From Anderseniella sp. (GTDB lineage Bacteria; Pseudomonadota; Alphaproteobacteria; Rhizobiales; Aestuariivirgaceae), in NCBI GenBank assembly GCA_013041995.1, contig JABDRA010000313.1, positions 1-6,557 of the forward strand: a stretch of 6,557 nt of DNA. Reading direction: 5' to 3'. The notes under the pieces were generated by a model. The model was not told the DNA's origin, did not search any database, and was given only the letters and a program-made list of their open reading frames with translations. This document shows, piece by piece, positions 1-5,528 of the stretch. The first letter of the stretch is position 1; each line of letters opens with the position of its first letter. The position numbers were made by a program, and so were the translations under genes.

Positions 1-39
1 TCCCAGGGTCCTTCCCCTAGCAACTGGACTGTAAAACGA

Positions 40-56
40 ACCTGAAACAATCAGGT
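40..56. repeat. short inverted repeat upstream of ppk2
   Basis: The arms ACCTGA and TCAGGT are perfect complements around a 5-base spacer (aacaa). The repeat lies 21 bases upstream of the Pho box of ppk2. It could be a small operator, but a 6-bp repeat can occur by chance and no family-specific motif is recognised. Nothing else is seen in the first 77 bases. Confidence 0.25.
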
Positions 57-77
57 GAATATGCCGGAACTTGTCGT

Positions 78-95
78 CTGTCATTTATCTGTCAT
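78..95 (+). promoter_or_regulatory. Pho box (PhoB binding site) of ppk2
   Basis: Two exact copies of CTGTCAT (78-84 and 89-95) are separated by the AT-rich spacer TTAT. This is the classical 18-bp Pho box, a direct 7-mer repeat with an 11-bp period, which binds the response regulator PhoB under phosphate starvation and takes the place of a -35 element. A possible -10 hexamer, GATATT, lies at 107-112, 11 bases after the box; in known Pho promoters the gap is about 10. This places transcription start near 119, upstream of the chosen TTG start at 152. The inference is that polyphosphate kinase 2 is induced when phosphate is scarce. Confidence 0.85.
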
Positions 96-138
96 GTTGG
101 GATATCGATATTAGTTATCCATATCACAATGCTTCAAC

Positions 139-144
139 GGGAGA
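139..144 (+). promoter_or_regulatory. ribosome binding site that fixes the ppk2 start
   Basis: GGGAGA lies 7 bases before TTG 152, which is in frame with the kinase. The more upstream in-frame TTG at 71 has no such sequence, and starting there would make the Pho box part of the coding region. No in-frame ATG exists until deep inside the kinase domain, so this site decides for the TTG at 152. Confidence 0.7.
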
Positions 145-151
145 CCTGAAA

Positions 152-1072
152 TTGAACAGCCGAGCGCGTGATGATGAAGATGGGTCGTGGCTTGATGACG
201 AAATCAAAGACAGTTTTGACGAAGAGCTTGAACTTGAGCTCGATGACAACCGAGTGGCCCGGGAACTTCGCGACATTGATGCGCTGAAATCCAAGTCGAC
301 CCTGGATCGGAAAGTATACTTTCGCGAGTTGTTCCGCCTGCAGTCCGAACTGATAAAGTTGCAGGACTGGGTGGCGCATAGCGGCGGCAAGGTGGCTGTT
401 GTATTCGAAGGTCGTGACGCTGCCGGCAAGGGTGGGGTGATAAAGCGCATCACGCAGCGCCTCAATCCGAGGTCATGCAGGGTTGTGGCGTTGCCGGCGC
501 CGACGGAAAGGGAAAAGTCGAGCTGGTATTTTCAGCGATATGTTCCGCACCTACCGTCAGCCGGAGAGATCGTTCTGTTTGACCGGTCCTGGTACAACCG
601 CGCCGGTGTCGAACGGGTGATGGAGTTTGCCAGTCCTGAGCAGGTTGAGGAGTTTTTCCGCGACGTTTCGGATTTCGAAAAAATGCTGGTGCGATCCGGG
701 ATCACACTGGTGAAGTACTGGTTTTCCATCACCGACCAGGAACAGCAATTGCGGTTTCTCTTGCGCGTTCACGACCCGATGAAACAGTGGAAGCTGAGCC
801 CGATGGACCTGCAGTCGCGCGTGCGCTGGGAACAGTACACAAAGGCCAAGGAAGAGATGCTGGAGCGCACCAATATTCCGGAGGCTCACTGGTGGATTGT
901 AGAAGGCAATGACAAAAAGCGGGCCCGGCTCAACTGCATCAATCATTTTCTTGATCAGGTGCCGTATGAGGATGTGCCCCACACCCAGGCAATTTTGCCA
1001 GACCGCGTGTTTAATCCGAATTATGAGCGCAAGGTGTTGCCGGACCATCTGTATGTGCCGCAGAAGTTCTAA
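152..1072 (+). CDS. ppk2: polyphosphate kinase 2 (PPK2 family, class I-like)
   Basis: PPK2 enzymes transfer phosphate between inorganic polyphosphate and nucleotides. Class I members mainly make ATP or GTP from the diphosphate and polyphosphate, in the cytoplasm. With the TTG start at 152 the protein has 306 residues, close to the roughly 300 usual for one-domain members. Visible motifs are the Walker A loop GRDAAGKGG (87-95), the WYFQRY segment (near 125), the Walker B region DRSWYNR (144-150), the lid segment DPMKQWKLSPMD (208-219) and the conserved GNDKKRARLN (252-261). Residues 7-32 form a strongly acidic N-terminal extension before the kinase domain. A Pho box upstream suggests control by phosphate starvation. 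The gene stands alone and converges on the EF-hand gene. Nucleotide preference (ADP, GDP or AMP) cannot be read securely from the sequence; class I is inferred from length and a single domain. Confidence 0.95.
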   Translation: MNSRARDDEDGSWLDDEIKDSFDEELELELDDNRVARELRDIDALKSKSTLDRKVYFRELFRLQSELIKLQDWVAHSGGKVAVVFEGRDAAGKGGVIKRITQRLNPRSCRVVALPAPTEREKSSWYFQRYVPHLPSAGEIVLFDRSWYNRAGVERVMEFASPEQVEEFFRDVSDFEKMLVRSGITLVKYWFSITDQEQQLRFLLRVHDPMKQWKLSPMDLQSRVRWEQYTKAKEEMLERTNIPEAHWWIVEGNDKKRARLNCINHFLDQVPYEDVPHTQAILPDRVFNPNYERKVLPDHLYVPQKF

Positions 1073-1161
1073 CGGCATCCCTGGAGTTGACCCAACATGT
1101 CAGGGCAGGCACGCTAGATTAGTCGAAGGTCTCCGGCCGGTCTCGTGCCCCTCAAACAACA

Positions 1162-1204
1162 GCACCCGGCCCGACATCATGTGAATGATGTTCAGTCCGG
1201 GTGC
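1162..1204. terminator. two-tier hairpin between convergent ppk2 and EF-hand genes
   Basis: GCACCCGG (1162-1169) pairs perfectly with CCGGGTGC (1197-1204). Inside it ACATCAT (1174-1180) pairs with ATGATGT (1185-1191) around a GTGA loop. It lies 35 bases past the stop of the minus-strand EF-hand gene and 89 past the ppk2 stop. On the minus strand the stem is followed by a T-rich run (TGTTGTTTG), so it best fits as terminator of the EF-hand gene. On the plus strand there is no T-tract, so any effect on ppk2 would need another mechanism. Confidence 0.5.
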
Positions 1205-1239
1205 CTACGCATACATACGTAACAGGGCTATGCCTGGTA

Positions 1240-1458
1240 TCAGTTGCTCATGGCCGCAAATTCATCGGCGTTGAGCGAGCCGTCTTCGTCGGTGTCTGCA
1301 GCAGCGAATGCGTCTTCGGTGAGGTCAGGCATTGCAGCGACGGCTTCTTCCATCGTGATTGCGCCATCAGCGTCGGCATCAACTTCGGCAAATTCTGCAG
1401 CCTGAGCAGAGGTGACGGCCAGCAGGGAAACAGCAAGAACAGCAAAAATCTTCTTCAT
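1240..1458 (-). CDS. small secreted protein with two EF-hand calcium-binding loops
   Basis: This is a 72-residue protein with a Sec signal peptide (residues 1-20, basic MKK, hydrophobic core, SAQA before the predicted cut) and two complete EF-hand loops. Loop 1 covers D27-E38 with Asp at 27, 29 and 31, Gly32, Ile34 and Glu38. Loop 2 covers D55-E66 with Asp at 55, 57 and 59, Gly60, Leu62 and Glu66. All canonical calcium ligands are present, so the protein probably binds two Ca2+ ions in the periplasm or outside the cell, as a buffer or sensor; no enzymatic domain exists. The mature 52 residues carry 16 acidic and no basic residues, and no Cys or Trp. The start is supported by GGAGAG (1463-1468) four bases upstream. 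The mRNA leader has a hairpin (1476-1505). The gene is single and convergent with ppk2. Its biological role is unknown. Confidence 0.88.
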   Translation of the reverse strand: MKKIFAVLAVSLLAVTSAQAAEFAEVDADADGAITMEEAVAAMPDLTEDAFAAADTDEDGSLNADEFAAMSN

Positions 1459-1475
1459 TTTACTCTCCAGAGTTA

Positions 1476-1505
1476 GATAAGGCCATCACCATGATGGCTG
1501 TTATC
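1476..1505 (-). promoter_or_regulatory. inverted repeat in the leader of the EF-hand gene
   Basis: GCCATCA (1482-1488) and TGATGGC (1492-1498) are perfect arms around a 3-base loop. They are extended after a small internal bulge by GATAA (1476-1480) and TTATC (1501-1505). The element ends 7 bases upstream of the ribosome binding site of the EF-hand gene, so it could be an operator close to the promoter or a stem-loop in the mRNA leader. No known riboswitch class is recognised. Confidence 0.45.
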
Positions 1506-1601
1506 CGGTTAAACGAGACCGTTGGTTCAACGCCTCATCCTGAATATGCATATGATCCCGTGTTTTGTTTTTTGTTGGACTTAATGAATGCCTGAAAACG
1601 G

Positions 1602-1676
1602 CGCAATTGCGAATTATTTGCGTCAAATCAATCATTTGCGACATTGGAAGGCTGTCATGTCGCAAATGATGCAAAT
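1602..1676. promoter_or_regulatory. cluster of ATTTGCG sites with a perfect 14-bp inverted repeat
   Basis: In 75 bases there are: the palindrome CGCAATTGCG (1602-1611); ATTTG-cgt-CAAAT (1616-1628); ATCATTTGCGACAT (1631-1644) with its exact reverse complement ATGTCGCAAATGAT (1657-1670) across a 12-base spacer; and a further GCAAAT (1671-1676). The heptamer ATTTGCG thus occurs twice in direct orientation 18 bp apart (1616, 1634) and once inverted (1661-1667). The repeated, symmetric sites suggest a multi-site operator for a dimeric regulator, or a stable stem. The regulator is unknown. The likely target is the EF-hand gene, whose start is about 145 bp away on the minus strand. Confidence 0.5.
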
Positions 1677-1822
1677 ACTGCACCCACGGCCCAGCATGAC
1701 GCATGCAGAACGTGTCGCCATGGAAGCCTCGTTGCAGCACAGATCGTCTACAACAGGGCGCTTTGCGAGGGAGCGGTAGCAGGCGGCGTATTGTAGTGGG
1801 CCGGCTTGGGTCTGTCGGAAAG

Positions 1823-1855
1823 AAAGGCTTCCAGATCATTGATCCGAAAGCCTTT
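1823..1855 (-). terminator. intrinsic terminator of the Arg/Tyr/Gly-rich protein gene
   Basis: AAAGGCTT (1823-1830) and AAGCCTTT (1848-1855) form a perfect 8-bp stem, with an inner GATC-att-GATC pairing (1834-1844). On the minus strand the stem ends in TTT, followed after one C by another TTT and CC. It begins 28 bases after the stop codon of the gene at 1884-2342, as expected for a Rho-independent terminator. Confidence 0.75.
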
Positions 1856-1883
1856 TGCTGTCGTTGGTCTCAGGCTTGTCCGG

Positions 1884-2342
1884 TTATCTCGGACGGCAGC
1901 GTTCGTATCTCATGCACCCGGCATAGTTGCCGCCGCCATAGCCCCAATTGCGGACGCAGGCGCGATGTGCGCGGCGGCAGGATCTGCTGCCGCGATAGGA
2001 TCGACGATAGGACCGGCGAACGCGTGGACGATAGTAGTAGTCATCGTAATAGCCATAGGGGTATCCGCCGTAAAACCCACCGTAGTAGTAAGGGCGGCCA
2101 AAGCCATACCCTATGAACGGGCCACCATAGTAGCGATGGCGTCTGTGTCTGCCGCGCCTGCCCCGCCGTCCGCGACGGCGCACTTCGGTCACCTGAGATG
2201 CTTCGCGCAAAGTGTCGGCAATACCGGCACTGGCAATGCCGCTTGCAGCAGGCGTGGCGGATGCGCCACTGACGCCCATCAACAAGGCCCCGGCGGCCAG
2301 CAACCCTGCACATGCGAAAGACTTGAGATTGTTTCCGATCAT
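1884..2342 (-). CDS. secreted Arg/Tyr/Gly-rich basic protein with four C-terminal cysteines
   Basis: The protein is not assigned to a named family. It has 152 residues: a signal peptide (about 1-29, hydrophobic core and GASA before the cut), an Ala-rich linker (30-50), a basic block with 11 Arg and 2 His in residues 55-70, a Tyr/Gly stretch with 14 Tyr in residues 71-104, a second Arg-rich part (105-131), and a C-terminal module with Cys122, Cys129, Cys143 and Cys149 around NWGYGGGNY. The four cysteines could form two disulfides outside the cytoplasm. Small secreted proteins with such Tyr/Gly/Arg tracts and a Cys-rich end are common in Hyphomicrobiales and usually called hypothetical; BA14K-like proteins are a looser comparison. 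A cell-surface or nucleic-acid or polyanion binding role is only a guess. The ATG at 2342 is preferred over upstream in-frame ATG 2432 because AGGAAG lies 4 bases before it and the signal peptide starts there; the longer form would also include the grxD terminator. It has its own terminator. Confidence 0.82.
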   Translation of the reverse strand: MIGNNLKSFACAGLLAAGALLMGVSGASATPAASGIASAGIADTLREASQVTEVRRRGRRGRRGRHRRHRYYGGPFIGYGFGRPYYYGGFYGGYPYGYYDDYYYRPRVRRSYRRSYRGSRSCRRAHRACVRNWGYGGGNYAGCMRYERCRPR

Positions 2343-2410
2343 GTCACTTCCTTTCGAGTTCGCCCCTCGATGCAAGTAAGTTAGCGCCTCAGGTATGGCA
2401 ATGTTTTGAC

Positions 2411-2449
2411 AAAAATCAAAAAGGCTCCCCATGCATGGCAGGAGAGCCT
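2411..2449 (-). terminator. intrinsic terminator of grxD
   Basis: On the minus strand AGGCTCTCC (2449-2441) pairs with GGGGAGCCT (2430-2422), with one mismatch, around a loop containing TGCCATGCATGG, and is followed by TTTTT and then TGATTTTT. This is a classical Rho-independent terminator about 35 bases after the grxD stop. The perfect palindrome GTCAATATTGAC (2459-2470) and the small stem ACCTG-gaaa-CAGGT (2471-2484) lie between the stop and the terminator. Confidence 0.88.
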
Positions 2450-2483
2450 CTTGTGCAGGTCAATATTGACACCTGGAAACAGG

Positions 2484-2831
2484 TCAGGCGGTTGCGTTGG
2501 CTTCCTTAACTTCGATGCCGCCGCTGGCGAAAGTGTCCTTCAACTCGCCGTTCTGGAACATTTCGGCGATGATATCGCAGCCGCCGACAAACTCGCCCTT
2601 TACATACAGCTGCGGAATGGTTGGCCAGTCGGAGAATTCCTTGATCCCGTTGCGCAGGTCATCGGACTGCAGCACGTTGACGCCCGCATAGGGGACGCCG
2701 AGAAAATCGAGCATTTTCACAACGCGACCGGAAAACCCGCACTGTGGCTGGTCAGGGGTGCCCTTCATGAAAAGCACCACATCGTTGGTTTTGACGGCGT
2801 TGCCGATCCATTCATTGATTGGGTTGGTCAT
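2484..2831 (-). CDS. grxD: monothiol glutaredoxin, CGFS type (Grx4/GrxD)
   Basis: CGFS glutaredoxins bind a glutathione-ligated [2Fe-2S] cluster as a dimer or with a BolA partner, and act in cytoplasmic Fe-S cluster transfer and iron sensing rather than as general disulfide reductants. The protein has 115 residues, near the usual 105-115. Seen are Lys23 of the FMKG motif, the active site CGFS (31-34), WPTIPQLY with the cis-proline Pro73, and GGCD (83-86), which contacts glutathione. The start at 2831 is chosen over the ATG at 2843 because GGAG (2838-2841) lies 6 bases before it, while the upstream ATG has only a too-close GGAG. It follows bolA on the same strand after about 120 bases, in keeping with a joint BolA-Grx function. 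An intrinsic terminator follows. No Fur, Irr or RirA box was recognised. Confidence 0.96.
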   Translation of the reverse strand: MTNPINEWIGNAVKTNDVVLFMKGTPDQPQCGFSGRVVKMLDFLGVPYAGVNVLQSDDLRNGIKEFSDWPTIPQLYVKGEFVGGCDIIAEMFQNGELKDTFASGGIEVKEANATA

Positions 2832-2941
2832 CTTGATCTCCATGGCTCCGGTGCGCGAGCTCCGGCTGATAATGTTGTTTCAGTCTTACACTTCCCGCTC
2901 ACCAGTTTCCAGTGTCAGCGATCATGAGGGAAGTAAACTCT

Positions 2942-2962
2942 GCGCCAGATTTAATCCGGCGC
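2942..2962 (-). other. hairpin over the bolA stop codon
   Basis: GCGCC (2942-2946) and GGCGC (2958-2962) pair, with an inner GATT/AATC stem after one mismatch. The stop codon TAA of bolA lies in the loop region. On the minus strand the sequence after the stem is only weakly T-rich (AGAGTTTACTT), so it may be a weak terminator, an mRNA-stabilising stem or chance. If it acts, it would lower grxD expression relative to bolA. Confidence 0.35.
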
Positions 2963-3184
2963 GCTGGTTGTCAGCGCCAGGGCGTGCAGTTCGCCGCCCA
3001 TCTTGCCCTTGAGTGCAGCATACACCATCTGGTGCTGGCGCACTTTGGGTTTGCCGCGAAACGCTTCCGACACAATGGTTGCTGACCAATGGTCATTATC
3101 ACCGGCCAAGTCCGTCAGTTCGATCTGCGCATCGGGGATAGCATCTTTGATCATGGCGGTGATTTCTTCGGCAGGCATCGGCAT
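2951..3184 (-). CDS. bolA: BolA family protein (short BolA2/IbaG-like type)
   Basis: BolA-like proteins form complexes with CGFS glutaredoxins in which the two share a [2Fe-2S] cluster, and take part in iron homeostasis and Fe-S assembly in the cytoplasm. The protein has 77 residues, typical for the short alphaproteobacterial form. Visible are the DHW segment (31-33) with His32, the motif VSEAFRGKPKVRQHQMVY (38-55) with the helix-turn-helix-like KH fold signature including Phe42, Gly44 and His51, and the C-terminal GELHALAL with His67, the usual cluster-ligand position. There is no Cys, as in BolA2-type proteins. The start at 3184 has AGAGGA (3191-3196) six bases upstream; a second ATG two codons later is less well placed. 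It lies between purL and grxD; grxD next door is the expected partner. Confidence 0.95.
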   Translation of the reverse strand: MPMPAEEITAMIKDAIPDAQIELTDLAGDNDHWSATIVSEAFRGKPKVRQHQMVYAALKGKMGGELHALALTTSAPD

Positions 3185-3197
3185 GTGGTTTCCTCTA

Positions 3198-3299
3198 GAT
3201 CAGGATGATTTTTGGTTGAAACAACCAAAATTCATAAACCTGATCGCTTTTAAAGTATTAGAGCAACTTTATGGGTTCGTTTGAACCCATGTTGCTCTA
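3198..3299. repeat. double-palindrome element between purL and bolA
   Basis: Two large hairpins lie side by side. Hairpin 1 (3198-3245) pairs GATCAGG with CCTGATC, ATGA with TCAT and TTTTGGTTG with CAACCAAAA around an AAA loop, with one T/T mismatch and an asymmetric 3-base bulge. Hairpin 2 (3259-3299) pairs TAGAGCAAC with GTTGCTCTA and ATGGGTTC with GAACCCAT, with bulges of 3 and 0 bases and a GTTT loop. The outer arm of hairpin 2 ends exactly at the purL stop codon TAG (3297-3299), and hairpin 1 ends one base before the bolA ribosome binding site. From memory, sequences of the type TAGAGCA...TGCTCTA after a TTTAAAGT stretch are common as dispersed intergenic palindromes in Hyphomicrobiales; this was not searched. 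In the mRNA it could protect the purL end or modulate bolA translation. Confidence 0.7.
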
Positions 3300-5528
3300 T
3301 GCGACTTCAGTTGCGGTGCTCATGTAATCCGGGAACCAGCCTTCATGGGCCTGACGCAACTTGTTGAGAGATATGGAGGCTTCACCCATGACAATCAACC
3401 CTGAGCCTGTGACCGTGCCGATCCGCGCAGCGGAAATGTCCATATCTTCTGCTGCACCGATGAGGCTGTGGGCGTCCATTGGTTTGCATGTCAGCACGTA
3501 ACGGGCCTGGTCTTCGCCAAACAGGGCCGCATGAGCCTCAACTTCACGGGGAAGCTCGATCTTGCAGCCGATGCCGGACGCCAGTGCCATGTCGGCAAGA
3601 GCAGCCACAAGGCCGCCATCGGATATGTCGTGCACGGCGGTGGTACGGCCTTTGCGAATCTTCATGCGCACGAAATCGCCATTGGCCTTTTCCAGTTCCA
3701 GATCAACCGGCGGAGGGGTGCCTTCCTCCCGGCCCAGAATTTCGCGCAGATACATGGACTGGCCAAGGTGGGTGCCATGTCCGCCAATGAGGATGATCGC
3801 ATCACCTTCATTTTTAAAGGCCAGCGTTGCCATTTGCGAGACATCAGGCAACAGGCCGACACCGCCTATGGCAGGCGTTGGCAATATGCCCTTGCCATGA
3901 GTTTCATTGTATAAAGACACATTGCCGGACACGACGGGAAAGCTCAGGGCTTTGCAGGCCTCGCCGATACCCTGGACCGCCTTGACGAAGGTTCCCATGA
4001 TTTCCGGCTTTTCCGGATTGCCGAAATTCAGGTTGTCGGTAATGGCAATGGGCTCAGCGCCGACGGCGGTGAGATTGCGCCAGACTTCGGCAACCGCCTG
4101 CTTGCCGCCCTCGAACGGGTCTGATTCCACATAGCGCGGCGTGACGTCGGTACAGATCGCGATGGCCTTGCCGTCGTCATTGACGCGTACCACGGCAGCG
4201 TCGCCGCCTGGTATCTGGGCCGAGTTGGACTGGATCAGATGATCGTACTGTTCCCACACCCAGCGCCGCGAAGCCATGTCGGGCGCTCCCATCAGCTTGA
4301 TGACGGCCTCTGCCAGATCATTCGGGGCCGGGATGTCATCTGTGCAAAGCGCGGCCGGTATCTTCGGCTCAACCCAGGGTCTGTCATATTCAGGTGCTTC
4401 GTCGCCCAACTCCCGGATCGGCAGATTGGCGACCTCTTCATCGTTCCACATACAGCGGAAGCGCAAATCGTCAGTGGTCTTGCCGACAATGGCAAAGTCC
4501 AGGCCCCATTTGTGGAATATGGCTTCAGCTTCGGCTTCCTGCTCCGGGCGCAGCACCATGAGCATGCGCTCCTGGCTTTCCGACAGCATCATTTCATAAG
4601 GTGTCATGCCGTCCTCGCGACATGGAACAGCATTGAGGTTCAACTCGACGCCAAGGCCTCCCTTGGCGCCCATTTCGACGGCGGAGCAGGTCAGGCCGGC
4701 AGCGCCCATGTCCTGAATGGCGATGACGGCGCCTGAGGCCATCAGTTCCATGCAGGCTTCGAGCAGGCATTTTTCGGTGAACGGGTCGCCGACCTGAACC
4801 GTGGGGCGTTTTTCCTCGATCGAATCATCGAATTCAGCGGACGCCATGGTGGCGCCGTGAATGCCGTCACGACCGGTTTTCGCGCCCAGGTAAACCACTG
4901 GCAGCCCAATCCCCTTGGCTTCGGAGTAGAAGATCTTGTCTGCATCAGCCAGTCCGACCGCCATGGCGTTGACCAGAATGTTGCCGTTGTAGCGCTCGTG
5001 AAAGTTCACCTCGCCACCCACTGTCGGTACGCCGAAGGAATTGCCATAGCCACCGATGCCGGCGACGACACCCGACACCAGGTGACGGGTCTTGGGATGG
5101 TCCGGCGCGCCAAAGCGCAGCGCGTTGAGGGCCGCGATCGGCCGTGCACCCATGGTGAAGACATCGCGCAGAATACCGCCAACTCCGGTGCCGGCTCCCT
5201 GATAAGGTTCAATAAATGAAGGGTGATTGTGGCTTTCCATCTTGAACACGATGGCCTGACCGTCGCCAATGTCGATGACCCCTGCATTTTCACCCGGCCC
5301 CTGTATGACGCGGTCTCCGGTTATCGGAAGTGTCTTGAGCCACTTCTTCGATGACTTGTAGGAGCAGTGCTCGTTCCACATCGCGGAGACGATACCCAGT
5401 TCGGTCAGTGTCGGCGTGCGGCCAATGAGTTTTTCGAAGCGGTCGTACTCCTCCGGCTTGAGGCCGTGCTGGGCAACAAGTTCATCGGTGATGGCAACAT
5501 TGTTGAGATAGGCTGGTTTGGCTGTCAT
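3297..5528 (-). CDS. purL: phosphoribosylformylglycinamidine synthase subunit PurL
   Basis: PurL is the ATP-using subunit of FGAM synthase. It converts formylglycinamide ribonucleotide (FGAR) to FGAM with ammonia from the glutaminase PurQ and the help of PurS, the fourth step of de novo purine synthesis in the cytoplasm. The protein has 743 residues, the normal size of the small PurL type, and is uninterrupted. Visible are MWNEHCSYKSSK (50-61) with His54, the PGENAGVIDIGDG segment (78-90), and ESHNHPSFIEPYQGAGTGVGG (98-118) with the catalytic-type His100 and His102; the two-fold AIRS-like repeats continue to the C-terminus. The start at 5528 fits the family N-terminus (a short lead before ITDELVAQHGLKPEEYDR), though the ribosome site is weak, only a GAG about 10 bases upstream. 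purQ and purS are not in the window upstream; instead a divergent thioredoxin-fold gene follows, so purL is likely the first gene of purL-bolA-grxD. Confidence 0.98.
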   Translation of the reverse strand: MTAKPAYLNNVAITDELVAQHGLKPEEYDRFEKLIGRTPTLTELGIVSAMWNEHCSYKSSKKWLKTLPITGDRVIQGPGENAGVIDIGDGQAIVFKMESHNHPSFIEPYQGAGTGVGGILRDVFTMGARPIAALNALRFGAPDHPKTRHLVSGVVAGIGGYGNSFGVPTVGGEVNFHERYNGNILVNAMAVGLADADKIFYSEAKGIGLPVVYLGAKTGRDGIHGATMASAEFDDSIEEKRPTVQVGDPFTEKCLLEACMELMASGAVIAIQDMGAAGLTCSAVEMGAKGGLGVELNLNAVPCREDGMTPYEMMLSESQERMLMVLRPEQEAEAEAIFHKWGLDFAIVGKTTDDLRFRCMWNDEEVANLPIRELGDEAPEYDRPWVEPKIPAALCTDDIPAPNDLAEAVIKLMGAPDMASRRWVWEQYDHLIQSNSAQIPGGDAAVVRVNDDGKAIAICTDVTPRYVESDPFEGGKQAVAEVWRNLTAVGAEPIAITDNLNFGNPEKPEIMGTFVKAVQGIGEACKALSFPVVSGNVSLYNETHGKGILPTPAIGGVGLLPDVSQMATLAFKNEGDAIILIGGHGTHLGQSMYLREILGREEGTPPPVDLELEKANGDFVRMKIRKGRTTAVHDISDGGLVAALADMALASGIGCKIELPREVEAHAALFGEDQARYVLTCKPMDAHSLIGAAEDMDISAARIGTVTGSGLIVMGEASISLNKLRQAHEGWFPDYMSTATEVA

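Larger units (their letters stand above)
1459..1883. other. gene-poor gap of about 425 bp with palindromes
   Basis: No convincing gene is seen here. Contents: the leader hairpin of the EF-hand gene (1476-1505), a small repeat CGTTG-gtt-CAACG (1520-1532), the perfect palindrome ATATGCATAT (1544-1553), a T-rich run on the plus strand (1561-1577), an ATTTGCG-rich operator-like cluster (1602-1676), and the terminator of the Arg-rich gene (1823-1855). The promoter of the EF-hand gene must lie here on the minus strand, but I cannot fix its -35 and -10 boxes. The open frames at 1588-1779 (plus) and 1501-1839 (minus) lack good ribosome sites and recognisable protein character. Confidence 0.6.

Noticed and set aside
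71..151. 27-residue N-terminal extension of the ppk2 product from TTG 71
   Set aside because: The segment contains the Pho box, has no ribosome binding site and lies upstream of the predicted transcript start; TTG 152 is preceded by GGGAGA.
557..1078. 173-residue minus-strand open frame inside ppk2
   Set aside because: It is fully antisense to a clear kinase gene, with no ribosome site and no recognisable domain.
1652..1658. CTGTCAT as a possible second Pho box
   Set aside because: Only one half-site is present; the sequence 11 bases later does not repeat the heptamer.
1588..1779. 63-residue plus-strand frame (and a 112-residue minus-strand frame at 1501-1839)
   Set aside because: Ribosome sites are weak, composition is unremarkable, no domain is seen, and the perfect inverted repeat and the ATTTGCG cluster explain the region better as non-coding. 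A real small protein cannot be fully excluded for the plus-strand frame.
1806..2384. 192-residue plus-strand frame rich in Ala and Val
   Set aside because: It is the shadow of the Arg/Tyr/Gly-rich gene on the other strand; that gene has a signal peptide, a good ribosome site and a terminator.
2406..2927. 173-residue plus-strand frame over grxD
   Set aside because: It is antisense to grxD, whose CGFS motif and terminator are clear.
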